DNA from: Marchantia polymorpha subsp. ruderalis
Lineage: Eukaryota > Streptophyta > Marchantiopsida > Marchantiales > Marchantiaceae
Assembly: GCA_037833965.1 (NCBI GenBank)
Contig: AP031353.1
Location: forward strand, 20,028,501-20,092,500
DNA length: 64,000 bases
Reading direction: 5' to 3'
In this document: positions 54,997 to 64,000 of the stretch, in pieces
Position numbering within the stretch: position 1 is the stretch's first letter
Layout of the letters: the number at the start of each line of letters is the position of its first letter
Notes under the pieces: model-generated
Told to the model about the DNA's origin: nothing
What the model saw: only the letters and a program-made list of their open reading frames with translations
Database searches by the model: none
Made by a program: the position numbers and the translations under genes

Positions 54997-57900
54997 GTGT
55001 TGGTGTGGAATATCCGAGGACTTTCAACAACAAAGTATGTGAGTGCTGCTCCGATTTGGAAGATGGCTGACGTCATCAACATTGTGGAGACTTGGGAACA
55101 TGAAAGCAATACTATTGCTGAGTTGGAAGGGTTTACCTTGGTGGGGTCGACATGGAACCAGAGAAGACAACATGCGGGAAGGGGTCAAGGAGGTATTGCT
55201 ACTTTCATCAGGTCTCATCTTCTACCTCTCATACATCTAGAAGCTCAAGATGTTGGTGGACAGTATCATTGGCTACGTCTCGGGGTGGTTGGAGGATCTT
55301 ATTGCTATTTGGCAATTTGTTATTTTGCACCATTGTCCATGGGTATCTACTCAACACGCTTTTGCAACCGAAGTGAACCATTCCATCGGCTTATTGAAGA
55401 TGTTCTTAGATTCCAAAGTAAAGGGGATGTCTTTCTTGCTGGAGATTTCAATGCTCGTATACGTTGTGCTCAATTTACTCAATTTAGTGATCCCTTGGCT
55501 TCTTCTATCTTTGAAGAAATTTACGATAGTTTGTGGTCTAGAACCTCTTTTGATCCTTCCACAAACTCTTTGACAGAGCACTTTTTGACATTTGGAGCCA
55601 CTTGTAACTTGAAGGTTCTCAATGGAACCTCTCGCTTTCCCAACTCTCAGTCCAATACTTGTTTTTCCCCTACCGGTGCTAGCACAATAGATTTTCTCTT
55701 GTCTTCCTTGGTTAGTACCTCTCTGATCTCCAATTTTGATGTTTTGGATCCTCAACCTGAATCAGATCATGCACCTCTTTTGTTCACACTTTCAATGTCA
55801 AAATCAATCTCTACTTCACCTTGCCAATCTCTTTTAGCTTCTCCCAAGTTTCGCTTAGATCCTTGTAAAAGAGACCTTTATGCAGAACATCTACAAGATC
55901 TTTTGACTCACACCATATGGAGTCCAGATTCGCATACCGCTAGTTTACAGCTCATAGAATTGCTCAAAACTTCTGCATCGAAGTTCTTTTTGAGGCATAG
56001 TACTAGGATTGCTAAGGGGCTACCTTGCAATGGATGGTTTGACTCCGAATGCAAGCTAGCAAGGGCAAGGTCTGTTGATAGGTCTTTGGATATTCAAAGT
56101 CGGCTTCTTTTGACAAGGATATACAAAGACTTGGTGAAGTCTAAGAAACGAGCTTTCTTAAGACGAAAGCAAGAATCCTTGACAAAGGACCTGATGAAGG
56201 ATCCCAAGTCCTTTTGGAGACGATTAGCTACACCATCGTCAAAACCTTCTCTTGATTCCGAGTCTTTGGTAGCTTTTGCCGAAAAGCTCTATTTCTTTCC
56301 AGAAGCCACATCTATGCCATATTGCGAAGCAACACCTGGATTATTTTCGGAAGGAGAGGTGATGACTATTCTCCGAAAATTAGCAAATGGCAAATGTGAG
56401 GATTTAGATGGCTTGTCCATTGAACTTATCAAGTGGGGAGGAGATTGTATTGGACCGGTTCTCACTAAGCTTTTGGAAGATGCTATGGTTCATGGTTTTC
56501 CATCAACTTGGTCCATGCGGAAGATTGTTCCTATTCATAAATCAGGAAGGAAGGACGTGGTGACAAACTATCGCACCATCATGGTTGGTAGTGTTTTTGC
56601 CAAGTTGTTTGGGAAGTTGGTAGAATCGAAGTTGAGCACATGGACAGAGGATTTTCAGAAGAGAGCAAAGGCCCAAGCCGGTTTTCGTCCTACATACAAC
56701 ACTATTGACCATATTTTGGCCTTACGTGTTTTATGGGAGAAATCCAAGGGCAATGGGAAAGCTTTATTTTGTGCCTTCATCGATTTGAAGAAAGCTTTTG
56801 ATACTGTTCCTCGAAAGCTTTTATGGGAAAGACTACAAGACATTGGAGTACCGGCTAATCTACTCGGAGCTGTGGCCACTTTATACACTTCAGTTCGAGC
56901 TAAGATTGATGCCTCTCAGCCTCAAGAGATCTCGAGCACCATTGGAGTTATTCAAGGTTGTCCTCTCTCTCCTACTCTATTCGGAATATTCATAGATGAT
57001 ATAGAAAGGTGGTTGGATGATTGTGAGAGTGAAGGAATCAAACTTGGAGACTTTGTGATCAAAGCTCTTTTGTATGCAGATGATATCATATTACTAGCAC
57101 GTGATGCAATTAGTTTACAGAAACACCTTGATACTTTGGCTAGCTTTTGTACTCGAAATCAGATGGAGGTCAATCTGGAAAAATCAAAGATCATTCTTGT
57201 GGGCACTAGATCCAAGTTCTCTCTCTTTTACAAGGGATTAGAATTGGAACAAGTGAAGAGTTACAAATATTTAGGCATTGATTTTTCTCAGAATTATAGT
57301 TGGGCACTTTGTGTACAAAAGAGAGTAGAAGCTGGTTACAAAGCTCTATATTCATTGTTAAATCGATGTAGAAGAGCTCATCTAGTATCTTGGAGTCTTA
57401 GGAAATTTTTATTTAGGAGTTTAGTGTTGCCGGTGGTTCTATATGGGACACAAGTGTGGGGTCCTGGCAGTAAGAAGACAAGTTGGGAGCGTGTGGAGAG
57501 GGTGCAAAAGATCTTCTTACAAGAAGAGTTAGGTGTAAGGAACCAAACTCCTTATGCTATTCTTCTTGCGGAAACCGGTTGTCTACCTCTTGAGGCTGAA
57601 GCTCTCTACTTGACCATCACTTATATTAGAAGGGTGAGATCTCTTGATGCTTCTCGACTTCCTCTTCATGCTTTGCGTGCCACACGTTCCAAGGGATGGT
57701 TTGCAGATGTGATAACTTGGTCTTTGAGGTGGAATGTGACGGAATTGGATTGGGATCTGCAACCTATGGCCCTTCGCGAGCGTATTAAGGAGGAGTTTCT
57801 CAACATCATTTGGAGGAGAGGAGGCACTAAAATGCAGTTTTATCAACTTCATGTGAATCCTATGCTTATTTATTGTGAGCAAGGGTACCTTGTTGCAGAG

Positions 57901-58203
57901 ATTGCTACATCTTTACGTCATATTATTGCCAGGCATAGAACAGGATCTCATAGGCTTGGAATTGAGGAAGGACGTTGGTTGAATATTGATAGGAGTGAAC
58001 GGATTTGTAGGCTATGTGATGGGAGAAATGTTGAGGATGAAGAGCATGTGTTTATTACTTGTACTAGATATATAGAGATTCGAGTGGCGCATAAAGTTGA
58101 TGTCGAGAATTTCTTTTCTCTGCTTCAACTCGAGCCTTATGATTTAGGTTGTTACATTAGAGATATTATTAGTTACCGTTCTAGTGCTTTGGGCACTAGC
58201 TAG
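54997..58203 (+). CDS. B-type LINE ORF2: endonuclease and reverse transcriptase, intact
   Basis: 1068 codons counted from 54997 (GTG, no ATG). APE endonuclease ~1-262 with N5 in WNIRG, E32 in ETW, GDFNAR (149-154) and SDH (256-258). Reverse transcriptase ~465-800 with [27 protein letters not shown] (693-696) and YLGIDFS. C-terminal Cys/His motif RLCDG...EEHVFITC ~1004-1022. All catalytic residues I can check are present and there is no internal stop. The frame is open back to the ORF1 TAG, so the protein may be the C-terminal part of an ORF1-ORF2 fusion of about 1325 residues. Confidence 0.9.
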   Translation: MLVWNIRGLSTTKYVSAAPIWKMADVINIVETWEHESNTIAELEGFTLVGSTWNQRRQHAGRGQGGIATFIRSHLLPLIHLEAQDVGGQYHWLRLGVVGGSYCYLAICYFAPLSMGIYSTRFCNRSEPFHRLIEDVLRFQSKGDVFLAGDFNARIRCAQFTQFSDPLASSIFEEIYDSLWSRTSFDPSTNSLTEHFLTFGATCNLKVLNGTSRFPNSQSNTCFSPTGASTIDFLLSSLVSTSLISNFDVLDPQPESDHAPLLFTLSMSKSISTSPCQSLLASPKFRLDPCKRDLYAEHLQDLLTHTIWSPDSHTASLQLIELLKTSASKFFLRHSTRIAKGLPCNGWFDSECKLARARSVDRSLDIQSRLLLTRIYKDLVKSKKRAFLRRKQESLTKDLMKDPKSFWRRLATPSSKPSLDSESLVAFAEKLYFFPEATSMPYCEATPGLFSEGEVMTILRKLANGKCEDLDGLSIELIKWGGDCIGPVLTKLLEDAMVHGFPSTWSMRKIVPIHKSGRKDVVTNYRTIMVGSVFAKLFGKLVESKLSTWTEDFQKRAKAQAGFRPTYNTIDHILALRVLWEKSKGNGKALFCAFIDLKKAFDTVPRKLLWERLQDIGVPANLLGAVATLYTSVRAKIDASQPQEISSTIGVIQGCPLSPTLFGIFIDDIERWLDDCESEGIKLGDFVIKALLYADDIILLARDAISLQKHLDTLASFCTRNQMEVNLEKSKIILVGTRSKFSLFYKGLELEQVKSYKYLGIDFSQNYSWALCVQKRVEAGYKALYSLLNRCRRAHLVSWSLRKFLFRSLVLPVVLYGTQVWGPGSKKTSWERVERVQKIFLQEELGVRNQTPYAILLAETGCLPLEAEALYLTITYIRRVRSLDASRLPLHALRATRSKGWFADVITWSLRWNVTELDWDLQPMALRERIKEEFLNIIWRRGGTKMQFYQLHVNPMLIYCEQGYLVAEIATSLRHIIARHRTGSHRLGIEEGRWLNIDRSERICRLCDGRNVEDEEHVFITCTRYIEIRVAHKVDVENFFSLLQLEPYDLGCYIRDIISYRSSALGTS

Positions 58204-58319
58204 GGGGTTCTTTTGGTTCTCTCCTAGTTTGGAGTTGGATTGTTTGTATTGTGTTTTTTAGCCTTTTGACCCTTTGGGTCCCACGGGCTTGATCTATTTA
58301 CCATTTACCATTACCATTT
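58204..58319 (+). other. B-type 3' UTR with hairpin and tail
   Basis: GACCC-TTT-GGGTC at 58268-58280, then CCACGGGCTTGATCTA and the tail TTTACCATTTACCATTACC, where the third unit has lost a T. This matches the A 3' end almost base for base and is much more conserved between subfamilies than the 5' UTRs. Confidence 0.82.
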
Positions 58320-59505
58320 ACTCTTGCTTCTGCCTCAAAAATGCTCGTTTCTTGGACTTGACCAAGTCTTTGTAAAGTCTTGTCATAATCAACCGATTGT
58401 GAAGATCCAAGGATTTATCAAGTGATCTCGCCCTCGCTTGCTTGCAATCAAAGTCAAACCATCCATTGCAAGGAAGACCTCTAGCTCTCCTGGTCTTATG
58501 TCTCAAAAAGAACTTGGAAGCAGAGTTTTGGAGCAACTCAGTTAGTTGCAAACTAGATATATGTGGATCAAGGCTCCAAGTAGTACAAGTCAAGAGGTCT
58601 TGGAAATGTTCACTATAAAGTTGCTTCTTACTAGCATCTAAACAAAACTTGGGGGAAGTAGAAACAAAGTGACATGTAGTGAGAGGGATTGACGTTGACA
58701 ACAAAAGAGTAAATAAAAGAGGTGTATGATCTGATTCTGGTTGAGGCTCTAGAATATCAAACGTTGAGATAAATGAACTATTAGTGGCAGAGGACAAAAG
58801 ATAATCTATAGTGCTAACACCAGTAGAGGAAAAACATGTATTGGAGTGAGAGTTGGGAAAGAAAGAAACACCATTGAGAACTTTCAGATTACAAGTGGCT
58901 CCAAAAGTCAAGAAATGCTCAGTCAAATCATTTGTGAAAGTATCACAAGAGACTCTAGACCACAAACTATCTCTACTTTCTTCAAAAGAGTGAGAAGACA
59001 AGGAACTATCAAATTGTGTAAATTGAGTGGAACGTATGCGGGCATTGAAGTCTCCAACAAGAAAAACTTCACCTTTGTCTTTATATTTGAGAACATCTCC
59101 AATGAGCCGATGGAATGGTTGACTTCGATTGCAAGTACTTGTGGAGTAGATCTGCATGGATAATGGTGCAAAGTAACAAACTGCCAAATAACTGTAAGAT
59201 CCTCCAATTGATCCAAGACGAAGCCAATGATATTGTTTCCCAATATCTTGGCTTTCCAAATGTATCATAGGAAGAAGTTCAGATCTGATGAAAGTAGCAA
59301 TGCCTCCAAAGCCTCTTCCTGCTCGTCGATTTCTATGGTTCCAAGTAGATCCCACCAGAGTAAAACCTTGTATCTCTCCAATAACATTACTTTCATGCTC
59401 CCAAGTCTCAACAATGTTGAGGATGTCCGCCATCTTCCAAATCGGATGTGCACTCACATACTTAGTTGTAGATAGGCCTCTTATGTTCCACATCAACACC
59501 CTCAA
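58320..59505 (-). pseudogene. A-type ORF2, endonuclease and linker half
   Basis: From WNIRG through ETW, GDFNAR and SDH to RQKQE, open to the B insertion point at 58323. It is the N-terminal partner of the RT half at 48833-50846. The endonuclease motifs are intact. ORF1 remnant and TAG-CAA-TCC follow at 59506-59563. Confidence 0.86.
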
Positions 59506-59569
59506 TCTCTTGGATTGCTAGGTTGATGATTGTCTCCTCCTCTTGGTGATAATAGCTTGACTTGATAAT

Positions 59570-61867
59570 AGTGCGTCCAATTTTGAGTTTCGAGCTTTGA
59601 GTTTCAAGATTTGAGGGCAAGAGATTCTTACGGGAGCTGTATCTTCTACGTTCGGAGTGATCTGGAGCTGAAATTTGGTGGAACGCTGGAGTAGGGCAGG
59701 GCGCATCCGCCTGCAAAATTTCAAGCAGAACGCCATTCGGAGCGAGAAGTTGACGTGTCTTGGAGGTCTGAGCTTTTTGAGAGGGGAGGGCCGAATCTTG
59801 CGGGGGCCGTAACTTTGGGCTCGAGTGTGAACAGGAGCTGAAATTTTGTGGCGTTGTGACGTTGGGTAGAGCGCTCAAGCCTGTCAATTTTCAGGTCGAA
59901 CGGAGTTTCAGAGTCACAGTGCGTCCAATTTTGAGTTTCGAGTTTTGAGTTTCAAGATTTGAGGGCAAGAGATTCTTACGGGAGCTGTATCTTCTACGTT
60001 CGGAGTGATCTGGAGCTGAAATTTGATGGAACGCTGGAGTAGAGCAGGGCGCATCCGCCTGCAAAATTTCAAGCAGAACGCCATTCGGAGCGAGAAGTTG
60101 ACGTGTCTTGGAGGTCTGAGCTTTTTGAGAGGGGAGGGCCGAATCTTGCGGGGGCCGTAACTTTGGGCTCGAGTGTGAACGGGAGCTGAAATTTTGTGGC
60201 GTTGTGACGTTGGGTAGAGCGCTCAAGCCTGTCAATTTTCAGGTCGAACGGAGTTTCAGAGTCACAGTGCGTCCAATTTTGAGTTTCGAGCTTTGAGTTT
60301 CAAGATTTGAGGGCAAGAGATTCTTACGGGAGCTGTATCTTCTACGTTCGGAGTGATCTGGAGCTGAAATTTGATGCAACGCTGGAGTAGAGCAGGGCGC
60401 ATCCGCCTGCAAAATTTCAAGCAGAACGCCATTCGGAGCGAGAAGTTGACGTGTCTTGGAGGTCTGAGCTTTTTGAGAGGGGAGGGCCGAATCTTGCGGG
60501 GGCCGTAACTTTGGGCTCGAGTGTGAACAGGAGCTGAAATTTTGTGGCGTTGTGACGTTGGGTAGAGCGCTCAAGCCTGTCAATTTTCAGGTCGAACGGA
60601 GTTTCAGAGTCACAGTGCGTCCAATTTTGAGTTTCGAGCTTTGAGTTTCAAGATTTGAGGGCAAGAGATTCTTACGGGAGCTGTATCTTCTACGTTCGGA
60701 GTGATCTGGAGCTGAAATTTGGTGGAACGCTGGAGTAGGGCAGGGCGCATCCGCCTGCAAAATTTCAAGCAGAACGCCATTCGGAGCGAGAAGTTGACGT
60801 GTCTTGGAGGTCTGAGCTTTTTGAGAGGGGAGGGCCGAATCTTGCGGGGGCCGTAACTTTGGGCTCGAGTGTGAACAGGAGCTGAAATTTTGTGGCGTTG
60901 TGACGTTGGGTAGAGCGCTCAAGCCTGTCAATTTTCAGGTCGAACGGAGTTTCAGAGTCACAGTGCGTCCAATTTTGAGTTTCGAGTTTTGAGTTTCAAG
61001 ATTTGAGGGCAAGAGATTCTTACGGGAGCTGTATCTTCTACGTTCGGAGTGATCTGGAGCTGAAATTTGATGGAACGCTGGAGTAGAGCAGGGCGCATCC
61101 GCCTGCAAAATTTCAAGCAGAACGCCATTCGGAGCGAGAAGTTGACGTGTCTTGGAGGTCTGAGCTTTTTGAGAGGGGAGGGCCGAATCTTGCGGGGGCC
61201 GTAACTTTGGGCTCGAGTGTGAACGGGAGCTGAAATTTTGTGGCGTTGTGACGTTGGGTAGAGCGCTCAAGCCTGTCAATTTTCAGGTCGAACGGAGTTT
61301 CAGAGTCACAGTGCGTCCAATTTTGAGTTTCGAGCTTTGAGTTTCAAGATTTGAGGGCAAGAGATTCTTACGGGAGCTGTATCTTCTACGTTCGGAGTGA
61401 TCTGGAGCTGAAATTTGATGCAACGCTGGAGTAGAGCAGGGCGCATCCGCCTGCAAAATTTCAAGCAGAACGCCATTCGGAGCGAGAAGTTGACGTGTCT
61501 TGGAGGTCTGAGCTTTTTGAGAGGGGAGGGCCGAATCTTGCGGGGGCCGTAACTTTGGGCTCGAGTGTGAACAGGAGCTGAAATTTTGTGGCGTTGTGAC
61601 GTTGGGTAGAGCGCTCAAGCCTGTCAATTTTCAGGTCGAACGGAGTTTCAGAGTCACAGTGCGTCCAATTTTGAGTTTCGAGCTTTGAGTTTCAAGATTT
61701 GAGGGCAAGAGATTCTTACGGGAGCTGTATCTTCTACGTTCGGAGTGATCTGGAGCTGAAATTTGGTGGAACGCTGGAGTAGGGCAGGGCGCATCCGCCT
61801 GCAAAATTTCAAGCAGAACGCCATTCGGAGCGAGAAGTTGACGTGTCTTGGAGGTCTGAGCTTTTCG
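59570..61867 (+). repeat. C-type 5' monomer array with higher-order repeat
   Basis: AGTGCGTCCAATTTTGAG recurs at 59570, 59918, 60266, 60614, 60962, 61310 and 61658, all 348 bp apart. Variant positions follow a three-unit cycle (TTTGGTGGAACG, TTTGATGGAACG, TTTGATGCAACG), so 59918-60961 and 60962-62005 are duplicate blocks of 1044 bp. Confidence 0.92.
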
Positions 61868-62605
61868 ATGGCATCTCAAGACAATTTCATACTCAATCTG
61901 TTGCAAACGGTTTTGGAAGAGTTGAAAGTACTACGTGCAGAGTTCAAGGTACAAAGCTCTACTTTAATTGCAGCTCAATATGAAATTAGAGAGTTGAAGC
62001 TCTCTCAAAAGAGTTTCGAGAAGATTATGGTTGATATTTCAGAACACGTAGAGGATATCCAGGAGAAAGTTGGCTCTCAAGCTTCCACTGCTGCTACTCC
62101 TAGATTGCATGAAGTGGTTGAAAGTCTAGAGGTGAAGATGAAATCTTATGCAGAAGCCACCAAGTCTGCTCATATCTCTTTCTGTCAAGAGCAAGAGATT
62201 GAAAAGACTAATCAATTTGCTCGTAGAAAGAATGTGAGAATTTCTGGTCTACCTGAATCTGAGAAGGAAGAGGTGAAGAGTGTTGTCACCAAGTTTTTAG
62301 CTGAAACACTTGATGTTCCTAATGCGGATGTGGCTCAAGCTTTTCGCATTGGAACCATAGGAACTCAACCTCGAGCCATCATAGTTAAGTTCAATGACCA
62401 AACTCAACGTGATACAGCTTTAGCCAACAAAGCTGTACTCAAAGGACGTAGGATTTGGTTAGATCCCGATCTCACACCTCTACAAGTAGAGGCAAGGAGA
62501 AAGGAGCTTGCAAAAGTCAAAGAAGCTCAAGATGCTGGATTTTTTGCTTATCTTCGTGATGGACAAGCAATTGTCACTCAAAGGAAGAGACAATCATCCA
62601 CATAG
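61868..62605 (+). CDS. C-type LINE ORF1 protein, intact
   Basis: 245 aa, the same form as at 11913 but with the expected FARRKN before the RRM core. Coiled coil ~8-75, RRM-like core ~120-195 and basic C-terminal end QRKRQSST. The ATG follows the partial last monomer directly. TAG-CAA-TCC at 62603-62611 continues in frame to ORF2. Confidence 0.9.
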   Translation: MASQDNFILNLLQTVLEELKVLRAEFKVQSSTLIAAQYEIRELKLSQKSFEKIMVDISEHVEDIQEKVGSQASTAATPRLHEVVESLEVKMKSYAEATKSAHISFCQEQEIEKTNQFARRKNVRISGLPESEKEEVKSVVTKFLAETLDVPNADVAQAFRIGTIGTQPRAIIVKFNDQTQRDTALANKAVLKGRRIWLDPDLTPLQVEARRKELAKVKEAQDAGFFAYLRDGQAIVTQRKRQSST

Positions 62606-62629
62606 CAATCCAAGAGCTTGAGGGTGTTA

Positions 62630-64000
62630 ATGTGGAATATTAGAGGTCTTTCTACAACCAAGTATGTGAGTGCTAATCCGATTTGGAAGATGGCGGACAT
62701 CATCAACATTGTGGAGACGTGGGAACATGAGAGCAACACTATTGGAGAGATACCAGGGTTTACTTTGGTGGGATCCACTTGGAATCAGAGAAGTCAACGA
62801 GCTGGAAGAGGCTATGGCGGTATTGCTACTTTCATCAGATCTCAATTTCTACCTTTGATACATTTAGAAGGTCAGGATATTGGAGGTCAATATCATTGGC
62901 TTCGTCTTGGTTTGGTTGGAGGATCTTATAGTTATTTGGCTGTTTGTTACTTTGCACCATTGTCCATGCCTATCTACTCCACACGCACTTGCAATCGGAG
63001 TCAACCATTCCATCGACTTATAGGAGATGTTCTCAATTATCAGAGCAAAGGTGAAGTTTTTCTGGTTGGAGATTTCAATGCTCGAATAGGTTGTGCACAA
63101 TTTACTCAAGTTGGTGATCTCTTGAGTTCTTCCTCCTTTGAAGAACTTGAAGATAGTATGTGGTGTAGAAAGTCTTCTGATATTTGTACAAATCCTTTGA
63201 CAGAACACTTTCTAACCTTTGGAGCCACATGTAATTTGAAAGTTCTCAACGGTATCTCTCTCTTTCCCAACTCCCTTTCCAATACGTGCTTTTCTCCTAC
63301 AGGTGTTAGCACCATTGATTATCTTCTATCTTCAGCCACTCATAGCTCTTTTATTTCAAAATTTGATATTCTAGAACCTCAGCCAGAGTCAGATCATGCA
63401 CCTCTCTTATTTACTCTCTTGTTATCAAAAACAATCCCTCTCTCTCCATGCCATTCTGTTTTAGCTTCTCCCAAGTTTCGTTTAGATCCTAGTAAGAAAG
63501 AGTTGTACATGTTACATTTTCAAAACCTTTTGACTCACACTTCATGGAGTCTTGATCCACATACAGCGAGTGGGCAATTAATAGAGTTGCTCAAAGACAC
63601 TGCTTCTAAGTTCTTTTTGCGGCACAAGGATCGAAGAGCTAGGGGGCTTCCTTGCAATGGATGGTTTGACTTGGATTGTAAGCAAGCGAGGATGAGATCA
63701 GTTGACAAGTCTTTGGATTTCCAAAGTCGGCTTACCTTGACAAGGCTTTACAAAGACTTGGTGAAGTCTAAAAAAAGAGCTTTTTTGAGGACGAAGCAGG
63801 AATCCTTGACAAAGGAGTTGATGGAGAATCCCAAATCCTTTTGGAGACGGTTAGCTGTAAGGTCTTCAAAACCTACTCTTGATCCCAAGAGTTTGATTGA
63901 CTTTGCTGAAAAGCTTTATTTCTTTCCCAACGCCGCATCAATGTCTTGTTGTGAAGGAACATCAGGCTTATTTTCTGAATCAGAGGTGATGACTCAAGTT
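62630..64000 (+). CDS. C-type LINE ORF2, N-terminal part (cut by window edge)
   Basis: Open from the TAG at 62603 to the window end. The first ATG, at 62630, lies at MWNIRG. Endonuclease motifs WNIRG, ETW, GDFNAR and SDH are present, followed by the linker to SEDLD-equivalent sequence. The RT lies outside the window. Within the visible part I see no stop or frameshift, so the copy may be intact. Confidence 0.85.
   Translation, partial: MWNIRGLSTTKYVSANPIWKMADIINIVETWEHESNTIGEIPGFTLVGSTWNQRSQRAGRGYGGIATFIRSQFLPLIHLEGQDIGGQYHWLRLGLVGGSYSYLAVCYFAPLSMPIYSTRTCNRSQPFHRLIGDVLNYQSKGEVFLVGDFNARIGCAQFTQVGDLLSSSSFEELEDSMWCRKSSDICTNPLTEHFLTFGATCNLKVLNGISLFPNSLSNTCFSPTGVSTIDYLLSSATHSSFISKFDILEPQPESDHAPLLFTLLLSKTIPLSPCHSVLASPKFRLDPSKKELYMLHFQNLLTHTSWSLDPHTASGQLIELLKDTASKFFLRHKDRRARGLPCNGWFDLDCKQARMRSVDKSLDFQSRLTLTRLYKDLVKSKKRAFLRTKQESLTKELMENPKSFWRRLAVRSSKPTLDPKSLIDFAEKLYFFPNAASMSCCEGTSGLFSESEVMTQV

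Larger units (their letters stand above)
50851..58319 (+). mobile_element. Complete, apparently intact B-type LINE, 7469 bp
   Basis: 5' UTR of 3372 bp with two tandem arrays, ORF1 (251 aa), in-frame TAG, ORF2 (1068 codons), 3' UTR with hairpin, and a tail of TTTACCA units with one shortened repeat. ACTC is duplicated on both sides. No frameshift or premature stop is visible in either ORF and the flanking A copy resumes perfectly, so this is the best candidate for a recently active element. Confidence 0.92.
48723..59563 (-). mobile_element. A-type LINE, interrupted by a complete B element
   Basis: Pieces 48723-50850 and 58320-59563 are one A copy: tail, 3' UTR, ORF2 and the last few residues of ORF1. 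ACTC at 50847-50850 and 58320-58323 flanks the B insertion. At 59563 the A copy stops inside ORF1 (QAIITKRRRQSST) against a C element, which probably interrupts it. Confidence 0.87.
59570..64000 (+). mobile_element. C-type LINE with long monomer array, runs off the window
   Basis: Six full and one partial 348-bp monomers, ORF1, in-frame TAG and the first ~460 codons of ORF2. The 5' junction has TGATAAT filler that copies TGATAATAG of the adjacent A sequence (59546-59554). The 3' end, and so its target duplication, is beyond 64000. Confidence 0.88.

Noticed and set aside
59891-61906. Series of 114-aa minus-strand frames repeated every 348 bp
   Set aside because: The period is a multiple of three, so one chance frame is repeated in each C monomer. 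It is antisense to the element and lies in a noncoding 5' UTR.

Overview
This window is a eukaryotic, almost certainly green-lineage (land plant or streptophyte alga), repeat-only region. I found no host protein gene in it. Apart from one U6 snRNA retrocopy, whose sequence agrees with plant U6 as I know it, essentially all 64 kb is one family of L1-like LINE retrotransposons nested inside each other in both orientations. Base composition and codon use are uniform throughout. The species cannot be named from the sequence. ORF1 is the coiled-coil/RRM type without a CCHC zinc knuckle, which argues against a typical angiosperm L1. Nested LINE clusters of this kind are known as Zepp/ZeppL clusters at centromeres and telomeres of green algae, so a centromeric or subtelomeric location is a reasonable but unproven guess.

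Three subfamilies, which I label A, B and C, are recognisable. Each has a 5' array of tandem monomers (A 165 bp; B two kinds, both 181 bp; C 348 bp, itself a dimer of about 174 bp). ORF1 follows (238-251 aa; coiled coil, RRM, C-terminal domain). ORF2 is about 1070 aa: APE endonuclease, reverse transcriptase with YADD, and a C-terminal CCHC motif. The short 3' UTR carries a conserved hairpin GACCC-TTT-GGGTC and ends in a microsatellite tail, (TTTACCA)n in A and B and (TTACCA)n in C, not poly(A). In every copy ORF1 and ORF2 are in the same frame and separated by a single TAG followed by CAATCC. Subfamily B has no ATG before the endonuclease motif, so stop-codon readthrough giving an ORF1-ORF2 fusion is a strong prediction. 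Most insertions whose two flanks are both visible have about 4-bp target duplications.

Layout. 1-36426: three tandem minus-strand C units (unit 1 1-2286; unit 2 2287-20328; unit 3 20329-36426). They share the same truncation point and were enlarged by later insertions. Unit 1 holds a 90-bp solo 3' end. Unit 2 holds a composite around a complete A element (3357-9625) and a full-length C element (11007-19948). That C element contains a B copy (13278-17233) carrying the U6 insertion. Unit 3 holds two A copies (20666-23810, 26086-26998) and a long B element (27215-35690) with its own 1839-bp tandem duplication and a nested B copy. 36427-47855: a patchwork of rearranged A, B and C pieces, including a 30-bp tail-only insertion and an inverted repeat of the B 5' region. 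47863-64000: a B fragment interrupted by an A element, which is in turn interrupted by a complete, apparently intact 7.47-kb B element (50851-58319) and by a C element with six full monomers that runs off the right edge.

The intact coding capacity lies in the A element at 3357-8194, the B element at 50851-58319, the B ORF2 at 13812-17018, several lone ORF1s, and possibly the C element at the right edge. ORF1 would coat the RNA. ORF2 would nick the target and reverse-transcribe from the 3' hairpin/tail. The monomer arrays probably supply the promoter.
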